Notes: generated by a model from the letters alone, not told the origin. Shown: positions 1-7,740, counted from the first letter of the stretch. The stretch: 64,000 bases of DNA from Nostoc punctiforme NIES-2108 (GCA_003326195.1 LXQE01000146.1:159352-223351); one strand, 5' to 3'. Numbers and translations are program-made.

Positions 1-451
1 TCGCCACTTGTCGATCTACATTGATTTGTTTGAGCAATGGTCCAACGACGGTTGGGCCTGTCACCACGACTATAGAAGCATAGAGAAAAGCTATGTTCCA
101 GGGAAATTCACCCAACCAATGAGCAGCCATACTCCCGCCAAGCAGGGTGATTAGTGTTCCTTGAGTGACGAGCAATTGTAGGCTGACTGAAACTCTACCT
201 AACTCTCGCAAATCCAAGTTAAGTCCGCCTTCAAACAAAATGATTGCCGTTGCTAGAGCGACTATAACTTCCAGTCCAGTGCCTAGCACGTGGGGATGCA
301 ATAGCCCTATACCATCAGAGCCAAACAAAATGCCCAACAGCAATAACAAGACGATGCTGGGTACACGAAGGTATGCAGCCAGCACTTGGGCACTAATGCC
401 TGCAAAGACAGCGATCGCCATCTGTATGGTGATTTCAAAAGATGCTTCCAT
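1..451 (-). CDS. Na+/H+ antiporter (CPA-type), N-terminal part, cut by window edge
   Basis: The first 150 residues of a membrane protein that continues beyond the left edge. Reading from the ATG at 451 shows alternating hydrophobic helices: around residues 10-45 with VPSIVLLLLLG, then a segment containing LATAIILFEGGLNLDL. Near residue 130 comes VVVTGPTVVGPLL, which matches the TGPTV/I-x-P-L signature of the CPA1/NhaP-type sodium/proton exchangers (family knowledge). Such proteins exchange Na+ or K+ for protons across the plasma membrane in pH and salt homeostasis. The C-terminal half, which would show any cytoplasmic TrkA-type domain, is not in the window. The exact subfamily is inferred. 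Confidence 0.8.
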   Translation of the reverse strand, partial: MEASFEITIQMAIAVFAGISAQVLAAYLRVPSIVLLLLLGILFGSDGIGLLHPHVLGTGLEVIVALATAIILFEGGLNLDLRELGRVSVSLQLLVTQGTLITLLGGSMAAHWLGEFPWNIAFLYASIVVVTGPTVVGPLLKQINVDRQVA

Positions 452-887
452 GTTGTAGATTTTGAGCGATTTATTTCAAAATCTCTTGTAAAAAACCGTA
501 GATATTAACTCTACAGGGTACAACATCATACCCTTTGTTCCTTGCTGTCTTCAGCGTTTGTTAGATATGTGTATACCCCGAAATTCCCAGCGCCCAACGC
601 TGACGCACCCTGCGGCTGACCGCAGAAGTATCTACGGACTTATCGTACATTGAAGGGTTTAAGACCCCTACGTCTATACGTAGCACCAGTTTCAGTCGGG
701 GTTTAAATCCCCGTCTGAAATGTCTTTAATTTTGAATTTTGAATTTTGAATTGTTAACTGTCTCCATATCTTTGTATCCTCTTTAAGCTTTTGCTTCCAC
801 CCAGTTTAGCTGCCACAAACTTTTTTTGGCAAAACCTGTTGACAAGAGCAAGAAAATTGGTTAACTTATAAAAGGTCTGAGTCCGAT
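452..887. other. Intergenic region with dispersed repeat
   Basis: No convincing gene. It lies between the divergent antiporter start and tRNA-Glu. It holds a GC-rich segment around 590-635 and the palindromic repeat listed at 640-745. The last 100 bases are AT-rich and probably carry the tRNA-Glu promoter, but no clear -35/-10 pair was found. Confidence 0.6.
640..745 (+). repeat. Dispersed palindromic repeat, family A, copy 1
   Basis: The core at 690-720 is an imperfect palindrome: TTTCAG and CGGGG arms around TTTAAA, then CCCCG and CTGAAA. It is followed by TGTCTTTAATTTTGAA. The same order of blocks (TTATCGTA, AAGGGTTTAAG, TCTATA, palindrome, TCTTTAATTTTGAATTTTG) recurs in reverse orientation at 29245-29350. 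This is therefore a repeat of about 100 nt and not a one-off hairpin. The palindrome followed by a T-rich tract could act as an RNA hairpin. Confidence 0.8.
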
Positions 888-960
888 GCCCCCATCGTCT
901 AGAGGCCTAGGACACCTCCCTTTCACGGAGGTAACGGGGATTCGAATTCCCCTGGGGGTA
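888..960 (+). tRNA. tRNA-Glu (UUC)
   Basis: A full cloverleaf. The acceptor GCCCCCA pairs with TGGGGGT (first pair G-U), the anticodon arm CCTCC/GGAGG presents TTC, the T-arm is GGGGATTCGAATTCCCC, and A960 is the discriminator. CCA is not encoded. In cyanobacteria charged tRNA-Glu also feeds 5-aminolevulinate synthesis for chlorophyll and haem (general knowledge). This gene stands outside the array and looks canonical. Confidence 0.95.
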
Positions 961-1010
961 CTTAAAAACAATAAAAAGCAAAAGCTTTTTTGTCTGAAAT
1001 CTAGCAATAA

Positions 1011-1045
1011 AAACCATCATCCAGGAATACCCTGAATGATGGTTT
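1011..1045 (-). terminator. Hairpin terminator downstream of START-like gene
   Basis: AAACCATCAT and CAGG pair with CCTG and ATGATGGTTT. On the minus strand the hairpin runs into GGTTTTTATT, a short U-rich tail. It sits just past the stop codon of the gene ending at 1054, so it most likely ends that transcript. Confidence 0.6.
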
Positions 1046-1053
1046 AATTGTTG

Positions 1054-1641
1054 TTATGCATACGGTTCTTTGCTGGCTAGCTCTTCTACACGTTGGTGAA
1101 TAGCCAAAAGATTTAACCGCAAATCTTTGCTCAGACGATTTTCAATCATTCCCACTGGCATAGTGAGTTTAGGCCAAACTTGAATTGTATAGGACAGATT
1201 TGTTCCTAGATACTCACCGAAAGAATAAGGCTCTAAGCACCAGCTACCAGAAAAGCCTTTAAAATCTCCCTCGACCATACGGAAATTAATTGCTTTAGGG
1301 AAGCATTCTTCCAAATCTAGAACTACCCGCGCACAAAAGTTAAAATTCAGTAAGCGTTGGGAGCCTACTTGCTCCAGTCGAATTCCACCATCGGGATGCT
1401 CGATTAGACAACTCTTGGCGAGGTTGGGGAGGAAGTCTGGTAAGGCTTCATAATTTGTCAGAACCTTCCAGATTTGCTCCACTGGATGGGGAATTTGGAC
1501 TTTAGCGCTGATTTGCCGCTGTCGTTCTGCTATTTTCTCAATTTGAACTTCTACTTGAGCAAGCAAATCCCCTTCTAGGTTGGTGTCATCAGTGGAAGAT
1601 TGCAAATCAGAGTTCTCTGTTGTGTTCTGTTTTTTAGTCAC
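1054..1641 (-). CDS. SRPBCC / START-like (COQ10, cyclase-dehydrase type) protein
   Basis: 195 residues. After a charged N-terminal stretch (1-40, low complexity), residues 45-190 look like a START/SRPBCC fold. VQIPHPVEQIWKVLTNYEALPDFLPNL is the usual first strand-helix of the polyketide cyclase/COQ10 group, and GFSGSWCLEP is followed by an amphipathic C-terminal helix. Members bind hydrophobic ligands such as quinones or tetrapyrroles; the ligand here is unknown. No signal peptide, so cytosolic. The gene follows the histidine-kinase gene on the same strand with an 8 nt gap, so the two are probably co-transcribed. Confidence 0.75.
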   Translation of the reverse strand: MTKKQNTTENSDLQSSTDDTNLEGDLLAQVEVQIEKIAERQRQISAKVQIPHPVEQIWKVLTNYEALPDFLPNLAKSCLIEHPDGGIRLEQVGSQRLLNFNFCARVVLDLEECFPKAINFRMVEGDFKGFSGSWCLEPYSFGEYLGTNLSYTIQVWPKLTMPVGMIENRLSKDLRLNLLAIHQRVEELASKEPYA

Positions 1642-1649
1642 TTTCAGAA

Positions 1650-3794
1650 TTATGGTTTGCTTTCGTCAGAAAATTGGGGCAGAGTCAAGGTGAAGCAAAT
1701 TTCGCTCTGTTCAGAATCCGAAATTGGGAGACTTGCAACAGCGATCGCTCCATTGAGATGCTGCACTAAAGACTTGACTAGAGCAAGTCCCAAGCCAGTC
1801 CCTGGAGTCCAGCGCCCTTTTCCCCGACGGAACTTATCAAAGATATAGGTCGCTTCTTCTTCAGAGATGGCACGTCCTGTATTCGTCACCTTCATGATAA
1901 CTTGATCGATTTGTTGATCGACTCGATGAACCGCTTCAAGGCGGACTATTGTATCAGGCTCTGAGTATTTACAGGCATTCGTTAACAATTCTTGCAGGAT
2001 GCGGTCAAAACTCTCCAGTTCAGTTTGCAGTTTGAGCGATTCCTCTGGCAAATCTACAGAAATTTTTAATCCCTTTTCCGCAAGTTTTTTCTCAAAAGAT
2101 GCTGCTATATCTTGAATTCTAGTATTTAAATCTATAGATTCTAATTGCGGGGCTTCGTGAGGCGAATCTAGCTTTTGGAGTGTCAACAAGTCATTAATCA
2201 AGTTGATTTCCTTTGAACATTCCTGCTCAAGAATATCTAGATATCTACCCTGACGTTCTGGTGCTATTCCTGGCAAACGCAAGTTTTTTATTGACATCAG
2301 CATATTTGTCAAGGGGTAGCGTAGGCGATCGCTCATGTTACTCAAAAATTCATCTTTGAGTTCATTGAGTTTCCGTAGCTGCTCAACATACTGCCGTGTT
2401 CTTTCATGCAATTTTGCCTGGAGTTCCAGACTACTCTGAAGTTTTGCCGTCCGTTCATCTACCAAAGTTTGCACTTGGCGCAATGTCTGTGACTGAATTA
2501 TGGCGTTACTCACTTGAGCGCAAACCATTTCCACAAGATTTAATTCTGCTACTTGCCAATTGCGAATCACAGATTGCTGTAGCACCAAGAATCCTAAAAT
2601 TTTACCTTGACTTTCCAATGGCACTAAAAGTACCGCAGGCAATTCCTCTATTGCAAATAATGGTGTAGCTGTCAAGGTCTCGTTTTGGTCTGTATAATCA
2701 TCGAAGATTACTGGTTTTCCAGAGTCCATGAAGGCACGCTGGCATAAACCACAGTCTGAAACTAAGAAAGACTGAGCTAAGGTGTCTGGTTTACTAGTGC
2801 CGAAATTTTGTGTTTCCCTTGCCCATTCACCAATTACGGTAGCTTTCGCTTTGGGGATTTGTTTTTTAGCTTGAGTCCTAAATAGTGGATCTGTATATTT
2901 CAGCAGTATGAGCAAACCCCGATCTGCCTGTAGAGATTCGGCAGTGGAGGCAATAACTAACTGGAGCATTTGATTTAGCTCCAAGTTGCTACGATTCAAT
3001 AAAGTTAATTGCTTAATCAAACTTTGATGCTGGTGGCTCTTTTGCAGGGACTGCTCTTGATGGGCAATTTGTTGAGCTTGTGCCACTCCAGAAAAAGCGA
3101 TCGCGCAAGCCGACTCCACTTCTTTGAGCAATTGTTTTTCTGATTCACTCCATTCATAAGGTTGGAATTTAATCAGATTAATCACTCCATTATTATTACC
3201 ACCAAAGCGAGTGGGAATTGCCAAAACCGCTTTTATCGGTAGTGGTAAATATTGACACCCAATTACCAGACTGTTCTGAATGATCGAAATGTCTTCAATA
3301 GTCAATGGTTGGGCAGCGCATTGCAGCACTGGCGAGTGCATAAGCAACTGTTCCATCGAAAACATTTCTTCTGGGTGTGGCAACCCTAGAAACTCATCAG
3401 CACACCAATTAGTAGTAGTTGCTTCGTCAGATGTCTCATCCGCCACCGAAACTAAGCAACAGCAATCTACTTGAAAAGCAACTCCTAGCAATTGGGCAAT
3501 CTCTTGCAGCATCAAAGCCGTAGCAGAGCTATTAGCAATGATTTGGTTAATCTTTTGTACCAACTCGCGGGCAGGTTCTTCCTGATGCTGCATCAGCTTG
3601 ACTTGGTAAGGTTGTAGTCGATCTATGTCATCTATGTAATGTGGCGGCGATGATAAAGGCTTTTTCATTTCTGGCCCGCCCTCGGATAATAACCCCATTG
3701 TTCTTGCACCCAACCTTTTGGCATATTCTTCACCGTTAGTTGTGTTGCTACACCCTGAATAATTGACAAATTTTGTGTGAATACTTTCTCTCAC
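1650..3794 (-). CDS. GAF-domain sensor histidine kinase lacking the phospho-acceptor His
   Basis: 714 residues, no membrane segment. Two GAF-like regions (about 90-245 and 270-430) are followed by a coiled coil and a histidine-kinase core. The ATP-binding domain looks intact: N-box LLTNACKYS and G-boxes FDKFRRGKGRWTPGTGLGLAL. The H-box, which normally reads FLS..SHELRTPL, reads FLSNMSDRLRYPL. The His is replaced by Asp at residue 489 and the next Glu by Arg. The SDR codons are formed by a HIP1 octamer (GCGATCGC) at 2325-2332. The protein could bind ATP but should not autophosphorylate by the standard route, so it may be a pseudokinase or regulator. The true start may be a later Met (for example MGLLSEGG). 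Confidence 0.85.
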   Translation of the reverse strand: MRESIHTKFVNYSGCSNTTNGEEYAKRLGARTMGLLSEGGPEMKKPLSSPPHYIDDIDRLQPYQVKLMQHQEEPARELVQKINQIIANSSATALMLQEIAQLLGVAFQVDCCCLVSVADETSDEATTTNWCADEFLGLPHPEEMFSMEQLLMHSPVLQCAAQPLTIEDISIIQNSLVIGCQYLPLPIKAVLAIPTRFGGNNNGVINLIKFQPYEWSESEKQLLKEVESACAIAFSGVAQAQQIAHQEQSLQKSHQHQSLIKQLTLLNRSNLELNQMLQLVIASTAESLQADRGLLILLKYTDPLFRTQAKKQIPKAKATVIGEWARETQNFGTSKPDTLAQSFLVSDCGLCQRAFMDSGKPVIFDDYTDQNETLTATPLFAIEELPAVLLVPLESQGKILGFLVLQQSVIRNWQVAELNLVEMVCAQVSNAIIQSQTLRQVQTLVDERTAKLQSSLELQAKLHERTRQYVEQLRKLNELKDEFLSNMSDRLRYPLTNMLMSIKNLRLPGIAPERQGRYLDILEQECSKEINLINDLLTLQKLDSPHEAPQLESIDLNTRIQDIAASFEKKLAEKGLKISVDLPEESLKLQTELESFDRILQELLTNACKYSEPDTIVRLEAVHRVDQQIDQVIMKVTNTGRAISEEEATYIFDKFRRGKGRWTPGTGLGLALVKSLVQHLNGAIAVASLPISDSEQSEICFTLTLPQFSDESKP

Positions 3795-4349
3795 CTGTTA
3801 TAGCCCTTTTCTATCTCAGATAGCCAAATTTCCATTGAATCAAGCAAATTGCTACACAAATTGCTACATTGTTACATAAGTAATAAAATTCTTAAGATAT
3901 CCTATAAATGCTTAAGTTAGCTTATTTTCAACTACTCTATCTTGAAATAATTACTAACTCTATCCTGTCTGTAAGTATACATAAACCGTAATTTCTCTGG
4001 AATTACAGCAAAATTCCCCTTTTAAGCGCGTAAAATTACGCAACCTGTTTATAAAGTTTTATTACATTTTTTGAAAAACTAGTAGGTTTAACAAGCTACT
4101 CCTTGATCTCCGTAACTCTCAGTAAAATATCAATAAAAGTAAAGGAGGCAGGAGGAGGTTGCAATTTTGGCTAAATTTTAAATGCAGCCCAGTAGTAAAA
4201 ATAACTAGGCTGCATTCGTCTGAATATAAAACTAAACGACATCTATTTTCAGAACTATATTTTTTAAAGTAATAAGAGCATTTTGTACTCCCTGTTGGTG
4301 GTGGCGGGCTAGATGCCCGCCCTACACCAGGTTTCAAAATGGACGAAGT
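3795..4349. other. Intergenic region, AT-rich, with one palindromic repeat
   Basis: No convincing gene. The region upstream of the kinase gene (3795-4100) is AT-rich and should contain its promoter. GGCGGGC at 4303-4309 and GCCCGCC at 4315-4321 form a small GC-rich palindrome of a dispersed type, 28 nt past the end of the next gene. It has no U-tract and is not called as a terminator. Confidence 0.5.
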
Positions 4350-4685
4350 TTATCCAGCCAAGCTCTCGACACTCAGAGGAACCATATCGCCATTCCTCGT
4401 TAGTCCTAACAACATCGGTTCTTGGGGTTGAATTAGTTGACCTGTAAGTACACAGCGTTCTTCTTGTTGAGCTGTGGCAGCTATGCTAGCTCGAATGTCG
4501 GATCGCGAAAATCGAGGCTTCCACTCACCTGATTTTTGCTGGACATAATTCCAAAGGATATCTCGGATCAGAGCTTGATATCCCTGATTCCCAGCTATTT
4601 CTTTGAGCTTATCTTTGAGTTCCCGTTCTAGGCGAATGCTGGTAACTTCCATATCGGTGGTTGGGGTGCGAGCGATCGTATGCAT
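4350..4685 (-). CDS. Ribbon-helix-helix protein, cyanobacterial, function unknown
   Basis: 111 residues. Residues 12-50 (MEVTSIRLERELKDKLKEIA, then GYQALIRDILWNYV) have the strand-helix-helix pattern of CopG/Arc-type DNA-binding domains. The C-terminal half, with CVLTGQLIQPQEPMLLGL and a final VPLSVESLAG, has no function that can be assigned. A good ribosome site (AAGGAG) lies just upstream of the ATG at 4685. The gene stands alone and is divergent from the HNH leader. It is probably a small DNA-binding regulator; no toxin partner is adjacent. Confidence 0.7.
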   Translation of the reverse strand: MHTIARTPTTDMEVTSIRLERELKDKLKEIAGNQGYQALIRDILWNYVQQKSGEWKPRFSRSDIRASIAATAQQEERCVLTGQLIQPQEPMLLGLTRNGDMVPLSVESLAG

Positions 4686-4968
4686 CAGTTTTTCTCCTTA
4701 AAGGTATAGACAGGATAGTAATACAAGTGTAGTATGTTTAAAGGAATGTTCAATAGGTGAAATTTTCTGTGAAATCCATTTACCCCATCTCTACTTCAAT
4801 TTTGTGCCTTACCAATTGCCGAACCAATTGGGAATCAGCTGCTATGGAAGTGGAGTATTTATTTATGGGCGATGGTAGCCGAAATCATGGGCAAATCACA
4901 GAGGGGAATGATGATTATAAGTATGTAGGCTTTAGTGCACTAATTGCAAAACCACAACTAAATCAAAA

Positions 4969-5074
4969 AAGCGGGGGGTACAGGCGAAGGAATCCTGTAC
5001 CGATATGAGACCAGAAAATTTTCCGGTCAATTCTAACCCCCGCTTCACCGAAAACTTGAAGCGGGGGTTTTTTT
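4969..5074 (+). ncRNA. Candidate riboswitch/attenuator leader of the HNH operon
   Basis: Two mutually exclusive folds are visible. Fold 1: AAGCGGGGG (4969-4977) pairs with CCCCCGCTT (5037-5045) and encloses two hairpins. P2 is GGTACAGG/CCTGTACC (4977-4984 with 4994-5001, loop CGAAGGAAT). P3 is GACC/GGTC (5009-5012 with 5025-5028), capped by GAAAATTTTC. Fold 2: CCCCCGCTTCA (5037-5047) pairs with TGAAGCGGGGG (5057-5067) followed by seven T residues, a strong intrinsic terminator. The shared strand makes this a classic antiterminator/terminator switch. The ribosome site of the next gene follows 3 nt after the T run. The family is not one I recognise. Confidence 0.65.
5035..5074 (+). terminator. 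Intrinsic terminator inside the 5' leader of the HNH gene
   Basis: An 11 bp GC-rich stem CCCCCGCTTCA/TGAAGCGGGGG with loop CCGAAAACT-type spacer, extended by AA/TT and followed by T5068-T5074. It lies upstream of the coding start at 5090 and so acts as an attenuator for the HNH operon, unless a separate short RNA ends here. Confidence 0.8.
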
Positions 5075-5089
5075 ATAAGGAGTTAAGCT

Positions 5090-5629
5090 GTGACGATATC
5101 TTCCATGCGCGGCGCGAACGCAATGCAAGTGTTAGAGCAATCTGTGGTGGTGTTTTCTCAAAATTACTTGCCACTATGTCGGGTCAATATCAAGCGGGCG
5201 ATTGTGCTGTTAGTAACCAACAAGGCGCAACCGCTGGGTTTTACCAGAGAAAGCGGATGGCAAGTTCACTCACCCAGTTTGGTTATTGATGTGCCAAAAC
5301 ACATTCGCTTAACAATCACTTCTAATGAGCGGATGTGGAAAGTTCCGCCAGTGAATCGGCGGGAAGTGTTGCGACGAGATCATCACAGTTGCCAATATTG
5401 CGGTAGTGGCAAACATCTAACGCTAGATCATGTGATGCCGCGTTCTAAAGGCGGTTCTCACACTTGGGATAACGTAGTCGCAGCTTGTGAAAGATGTAAC
5501 TCCCGTAAAGGCGATCGCACCCTGTTTGAAGCTGGTATGCAACTGCGTACCAAACCAAAAGCGCCAATGCACCCCGCGATTTCTTTTGCTGAACAGTTTT
5601 GGATAGATATGCAAGCAAACCTGGAATAA
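5090..5629 (+). CDS. HNH endonuclease family protein
   Basis: 179 residues. The HNH motif occupies about 90-140: CQYCG and CERCN are the two zinc-binding CxxC pairs, LDHVMPRSKGG holds the first His, and WDNVVAACERCNSRKGDRT holds the Asn and the final metal-binding region. The first 85 residues, beginning MQVLEQSVVVFSQNYLPL, look conserved but have no named domain. The GTG at 5090 is chosen because AAGGAG lies 7 nt upstream; an internal ATG at 5123 is the alternative. The target is unknown. These proteins are common single-copy genes in cyanobacteria (general knowledge). Expression is probably controlled by the leader at 4969-5074. Confidence 0.85.
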   Translation: MTISSMRGANAMQVLEQSVVVFSQNYLPLCRVNIKRAIVLLVTNKAQPLGFTRESGWQVHSPSLVIDVPKHIRLTITSNERMWKVPPVNRREVLRRDHHSCQYCGSGKHLTLDHVMPRSKGGSHTWDNVVAACERCNSRKGDRTLFEAGMQLRTKPKAPMHPAISFAEQFWIDMQANLE

Positions 5630-5645
5630 CAGGAGAGCATAAGGA

Positions 5646-6035
5646 ATGCTGAAATTAACTTACACTGAAAGCAGTTTTGATTTGGAATGTGTCACTTTGT
5701 CGCTAGAAGAATGGGTAGCGCAACGAGTGATTTTAGCCCTGCGAGTTGGGCAAGGTTTGTGCATTGAACCCACTACCGCTTCCTTTTTGCTTCCTGTTGA
5801 TTTGCCAGGAGTAGAAGTACTGAGGTCTGAGGTAAAAAGAGATGACAGAGAAATCATTGCCCTCTGTGCGTGCGATGCCGAATATATGGAAGTCACCCTG
5901 CGGGGTTCTTGGCTATCAGCTAGTTCTAAGGATTCTGTCGGTGTGTTTGTCACTACTATGGGCGATCGCGCTGAGTTCTTTTTGCACAAACTTTGGCAAG
6001 AAGCTCAATCTTGTGCTTCTGTGATGAGTGAATAA
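5646..6035 (+). CDS. Conserved cyanobacterial protein, second gene of HNH operon
   Basis: 129 residues, soluble, no recognised domain. The sequence begins MLKLTYTESSFDLECV and ends with GVFVTTMGDRAEFFLHKLWQEA. It starts 16 nt after the HNH stop and is preceded by AGGAGAGCATAAGG, so it should be translated from the same message. The constant pairing suggests a shared pathway with the HNH protein, but this is inference only. Confidence 0.7.
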   Translation: MLKLTYTESSFDLECVTLSLEEWVAQRVILALRVGQGLCIEPTTASFLLPVDLPGVEVLRSEVKRDDREIIALCACDAEYMEVTLRGSWLSASSKDSVGVFVTTMGDRAEFFLHKLWQEAQSCASVMSE

Positions 6036-6069
6036 ACGAAATAGTCGGGTGAGGAGAATTTCTCACCCT

Positions 6070-6915
6070 TTATTGCGCCATTTTTAGTAGTTCAGGAATT
6101 GTCACAAATCGGTAGCCTTGCTGTTTGAGTCCGTTGATGATTTGTGGCAAAGCTTCTACAGTTCTATAGCGATCGCCACCACCATCATGCATTAAAACAA
6201 TAAAACCAGGTTTCGCGCCTTTCAGGACATTATTTACAAATGCCTGGGGTTTGGCGTGAGGATCGGTATCAGCGGAAGTTAGCGACCACATAATGACAGC
6301 ATCTTTCTGGCTTTTCGCGTAAGCGGCTAGTCCGTTATTTAAAAAGCCTCCAGGAGGACGAAACAGAGAAGTTTTGACTCCTGTAGTTTTGTATATTAAA
6401 TCGGCTGTGCGATCAATTTCACTCTTGGCTGTGGCTTCATCCATTCGCCGATACCAATGATGCCAAGTATGGTTGCCAATGGCGTGTCCCTCGGCTATTT
6501 CACGCTTGGCTAAGTCTGGATTTGCTTGTAAAGCTTGTCCTACCCAAAAGAATGTTGCTTTAACATCATTTTGCTTCAAGATATCCAGCATTTCTAGGGT
6601 TGTCTTTGGCCAGGGCCCATCATCAATGCTGAGAGCAATAACCTTTTCGTTGTTGCTGGGTTGAACCTTATAAACTGTTTTTCCCTGAAATTTATCTGGG
6701 ACTGTAAAGGTAGGGTTTTCTACTTTGACTGATGGCGGTAGCTGGGCATTAATTTTGCCCTTTGCTGGATCTGGAAGTGCAGTGTGGATTTTGCTTAAAG
6801 GCTTGTTCAACCCCGATTGTGGGGAGATAGCTGGGGCAATACTACAAGCTGTAATCGTAGAGGCGATCGCGACAATACTAATTATCTGTTGTCGCTTGAG
6901 GTAATTGTCTGTCAC
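6070..6915 (-). CDS. Polysaccharide deacetylase (NodB domain), lipoprotein
   Basis: 281 residues. GTG start at 6915. The N-terminus has a hydrophobic helix ending ITAC, a plausible lipobox, so the mature protein is probably membrane-anchored outside the plasma membrane. The NodB core spans about 85-275 with all usual motifs: SIDDGPW (motif 1, catalytic base and metal Asp), GNHTWHH (metal His pair), RPPGG, SADTDP and IVLMHDGG. It should remove N-acetyl groups from a cell-wall or extracellular glycan such as peptidoglycan or chitin-like polymers; the substrate cannot be read from sequence. It ends convergently against the HNH operon, 34 nt away. Confidence 0.9.
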   Translation of the reverse strand: MTDNYLKRQQIISIVAIASTITACSIAPAISPQSGLNKPLSKIHTALPDPAKGKINAQLPPSVKVENPTFTVPDKFQGKTVYKVQPSNNEKVIALSIDDGPWPKTTLEMLDILKQNDVKATFFWVGQALQANPDLAKREIAEGHAIGNHTWHHWYRRMDEATAKSEIDRTADLIYKTTGVKTSLFRPPGGFLNNGLAAYAKSQKDAVIMWSLTSADTDPHAKPQAFVNNVLKGAKPGFIVLMHDGGGDRYRTVEALPQIINGLKQQGYRFVTIPELLKMAQ

Positions 6916-7037
6916 ATCAGGCTTTTAAAGATTCACCCAATCATAAGCTGTAGTTTGACTTTTCAGAGGGTTTAGCAAGTTCAAATCTAAGTGCAGAAGC
7001 TTTTCTAGACAATTTCAAAAAAACTTTCTAAAACCCC

Positions 7038-7066
7038 TTGACACCTTTTGTAGTATTTTGTAGTAT
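7038..7066 (+). promoter_or_regulatory. Near-consensus sigma-70 promoter for the tRNA array
   Basis: TTGACA at 7038-7043, a 17 nt spacer, then TAGTAT at 7061-7066. The TTTGTAGTAT motif occurs repeatedly here (TTTTGTAGTATTTTGTAGTAT), so -10-like boxes are duplicated. It is the only strong promoter seen upstream of the array. Confidence 0.65.
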
Positions 7067-7378
7067 ATTTGTAGTGAGGCGAAAGACAAAGCTTCTCAAG
7101 AGTCAAATTTATGTTCTACATACAACTAAAGGACAGGCGTTGGAATAAACCAGAGTCCCCAGCCAACAAAGCTGCTTTTACTTGCAAACCATCGGCAGTA
7201 GAGGCAATAAATGAAAAAAGTTCTAATTTTGCACTCATCAAAACCACTGAATACATCCGTAATACACAACAGGCTTGCTACCTAGAATTTCGGTTGTTTT
7301 TTTAACAGTTTCTAACAGTAAAAAGTCAATTTTCTGAACCTTGAAAACTAAATAAGAAATGGGCAAGTTCACCAACAA

Positions 7379-7416
7379 AATCTGTGCCTAAAAACCTCAA
7401 GGTTTAGGTACAGATT
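7379..7416 (+). promoter_or_regulatory. Stable hairpin just upstream of the first array tRNA
   Basis: AATCTGTGCCTA and AAACC pair with GGTTT and TAGGTACAGATT, giving about 16 pairs with a 2 nt bulge and a TCAA loop. It ends 10 nt before tRNA-Asp. An A-run, not a T-run, follows, so it is not a terminator. It may be a processing or stability element for the polycistronic tRNA precursor. Confidence 0.45.
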
Positions 7417-7426
7417 CCAAAAAATC

Positions 7427-7498
7427 GGGGTGTAGCTCAATTGGCTAGAGCGTTCCGTTGTCTGCGGAAATGTTGCGGGTTCAAGTCCCGTCACCCTG
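7427..7498 (+). tRNA. tRNA-Asp (GUC), array 1
   Basis: First gene of the array. Anticodon arm TTCCG/CGGAA presents GTC. T-arm GCGGGTTCAAGTCCCGT. Acceptor GGGGTG pairs with CACCCT (terminal G-U), with a T-T mismatch at the seventh position. Discriminator G. CCA is not encoded. Confidence 0.85.
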
Positions 7499-7503
7499 GT
7501 TGC

Positions 7504-7577
7504 AGTCCTGTAGGCGAATAGTTTAAGCCGTCAGTTTCTCAAACTGAAGATTGCGAGTACGAATCTCGTCGGGACTC
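7504..7577 (+). tRNA. tRNA-Glu (CUC), array 2
   Basis: Acceptor AGTCCTG/CGGGACT. Anticodon arm TCAGT/ACTGA presents CTC. The T-loop reads TACGAAT and not TTCGAAT. This TAC variant matters because TAC also borders the T-loop insertions in three other array tRNAs. CCA not encoded. Confidence 0.75.
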
Positions 7578-7583
7578 CCAAAT

Positions 7584-7656
7584 GGCTGAGTAGCCAAGTG
7601 GTCGAAGGCATTGGTCTGCAAAACCGACATCGTGAGTTCAAATCTCACCTCAGCCT
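7584..7656 (+). tRNA. tRNA-Cys (GCA), array 3
   Basis: Perfect acceptor GGCTGAG/CTCAGCC, anticodon arm TTGGT/ACCGA presenting GCA, T-arm GTGAGTTCAAATCTCAC. Discriminator T, as expected for Cys. CCA not encoded. Confidence 0.9.
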
Positions 7657-7663
7657 CTGGTGC

Positions 7664-7737
7664 CGCAGTGTAGCTTAACGTAAAGCCCCTGGCTCATAAC
7701 CGGGTCGATGCGGGTTCAAGTCCCGCCACTGCTACCA
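7664..7737 (+). tRNA. tRNA-Met (CAU), array 4
   Basis: Anticodon arm CCTGG/CCGGG presents CAT. T-arm GCGGGTTCAAGTCCCGC. Acceptor positions 2-7 pair (GCAGTG/CACTGC), but C1 faces T72, an open end reminiscent of initiator tRNAs. CCA is encoded (7735-7737). The D-loop is very short. Initiator, elongator or Ile-CAU cannot be told apart by eye. Confidence 0.8.
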
Positions 7738-7740
7738 AAT

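Larger units (their letters stand above)
6916..7426. other. Leader region upstream of the tRNA array
   Basis: No supported protein gene; a 64-codon frame at 7111-7305 has no ribosome site and no recognisable family. The region holds the promoter at 7038-7066 and the hairpin at 7379-7416. If transcription starts at the promoter, the untranslated lead before the first tRNA is about 350 nt. Confidence 0.6.

Noticed and set aside
4303..4321. GGCGGGC/GCCCGCC palindrome as terminator of the RHH gene
   Set aside because: Short stem without a T-run on either strand; fits a dispersed repeat better.
4757..5289. Two plus-strand frames across the riboswitch-like leader
   Set aside because: They cross the terminator hairpin and overlap the HNH gene out of frame; the HNH frame has domain support.
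7111..7305. 64-codon frame between the promoter and the tRNA array
   Set aside because: No Shine-Dalgarno sequence and no recognisable family; composition is like non-coding DNA. A leader peptide cannot be excluded.
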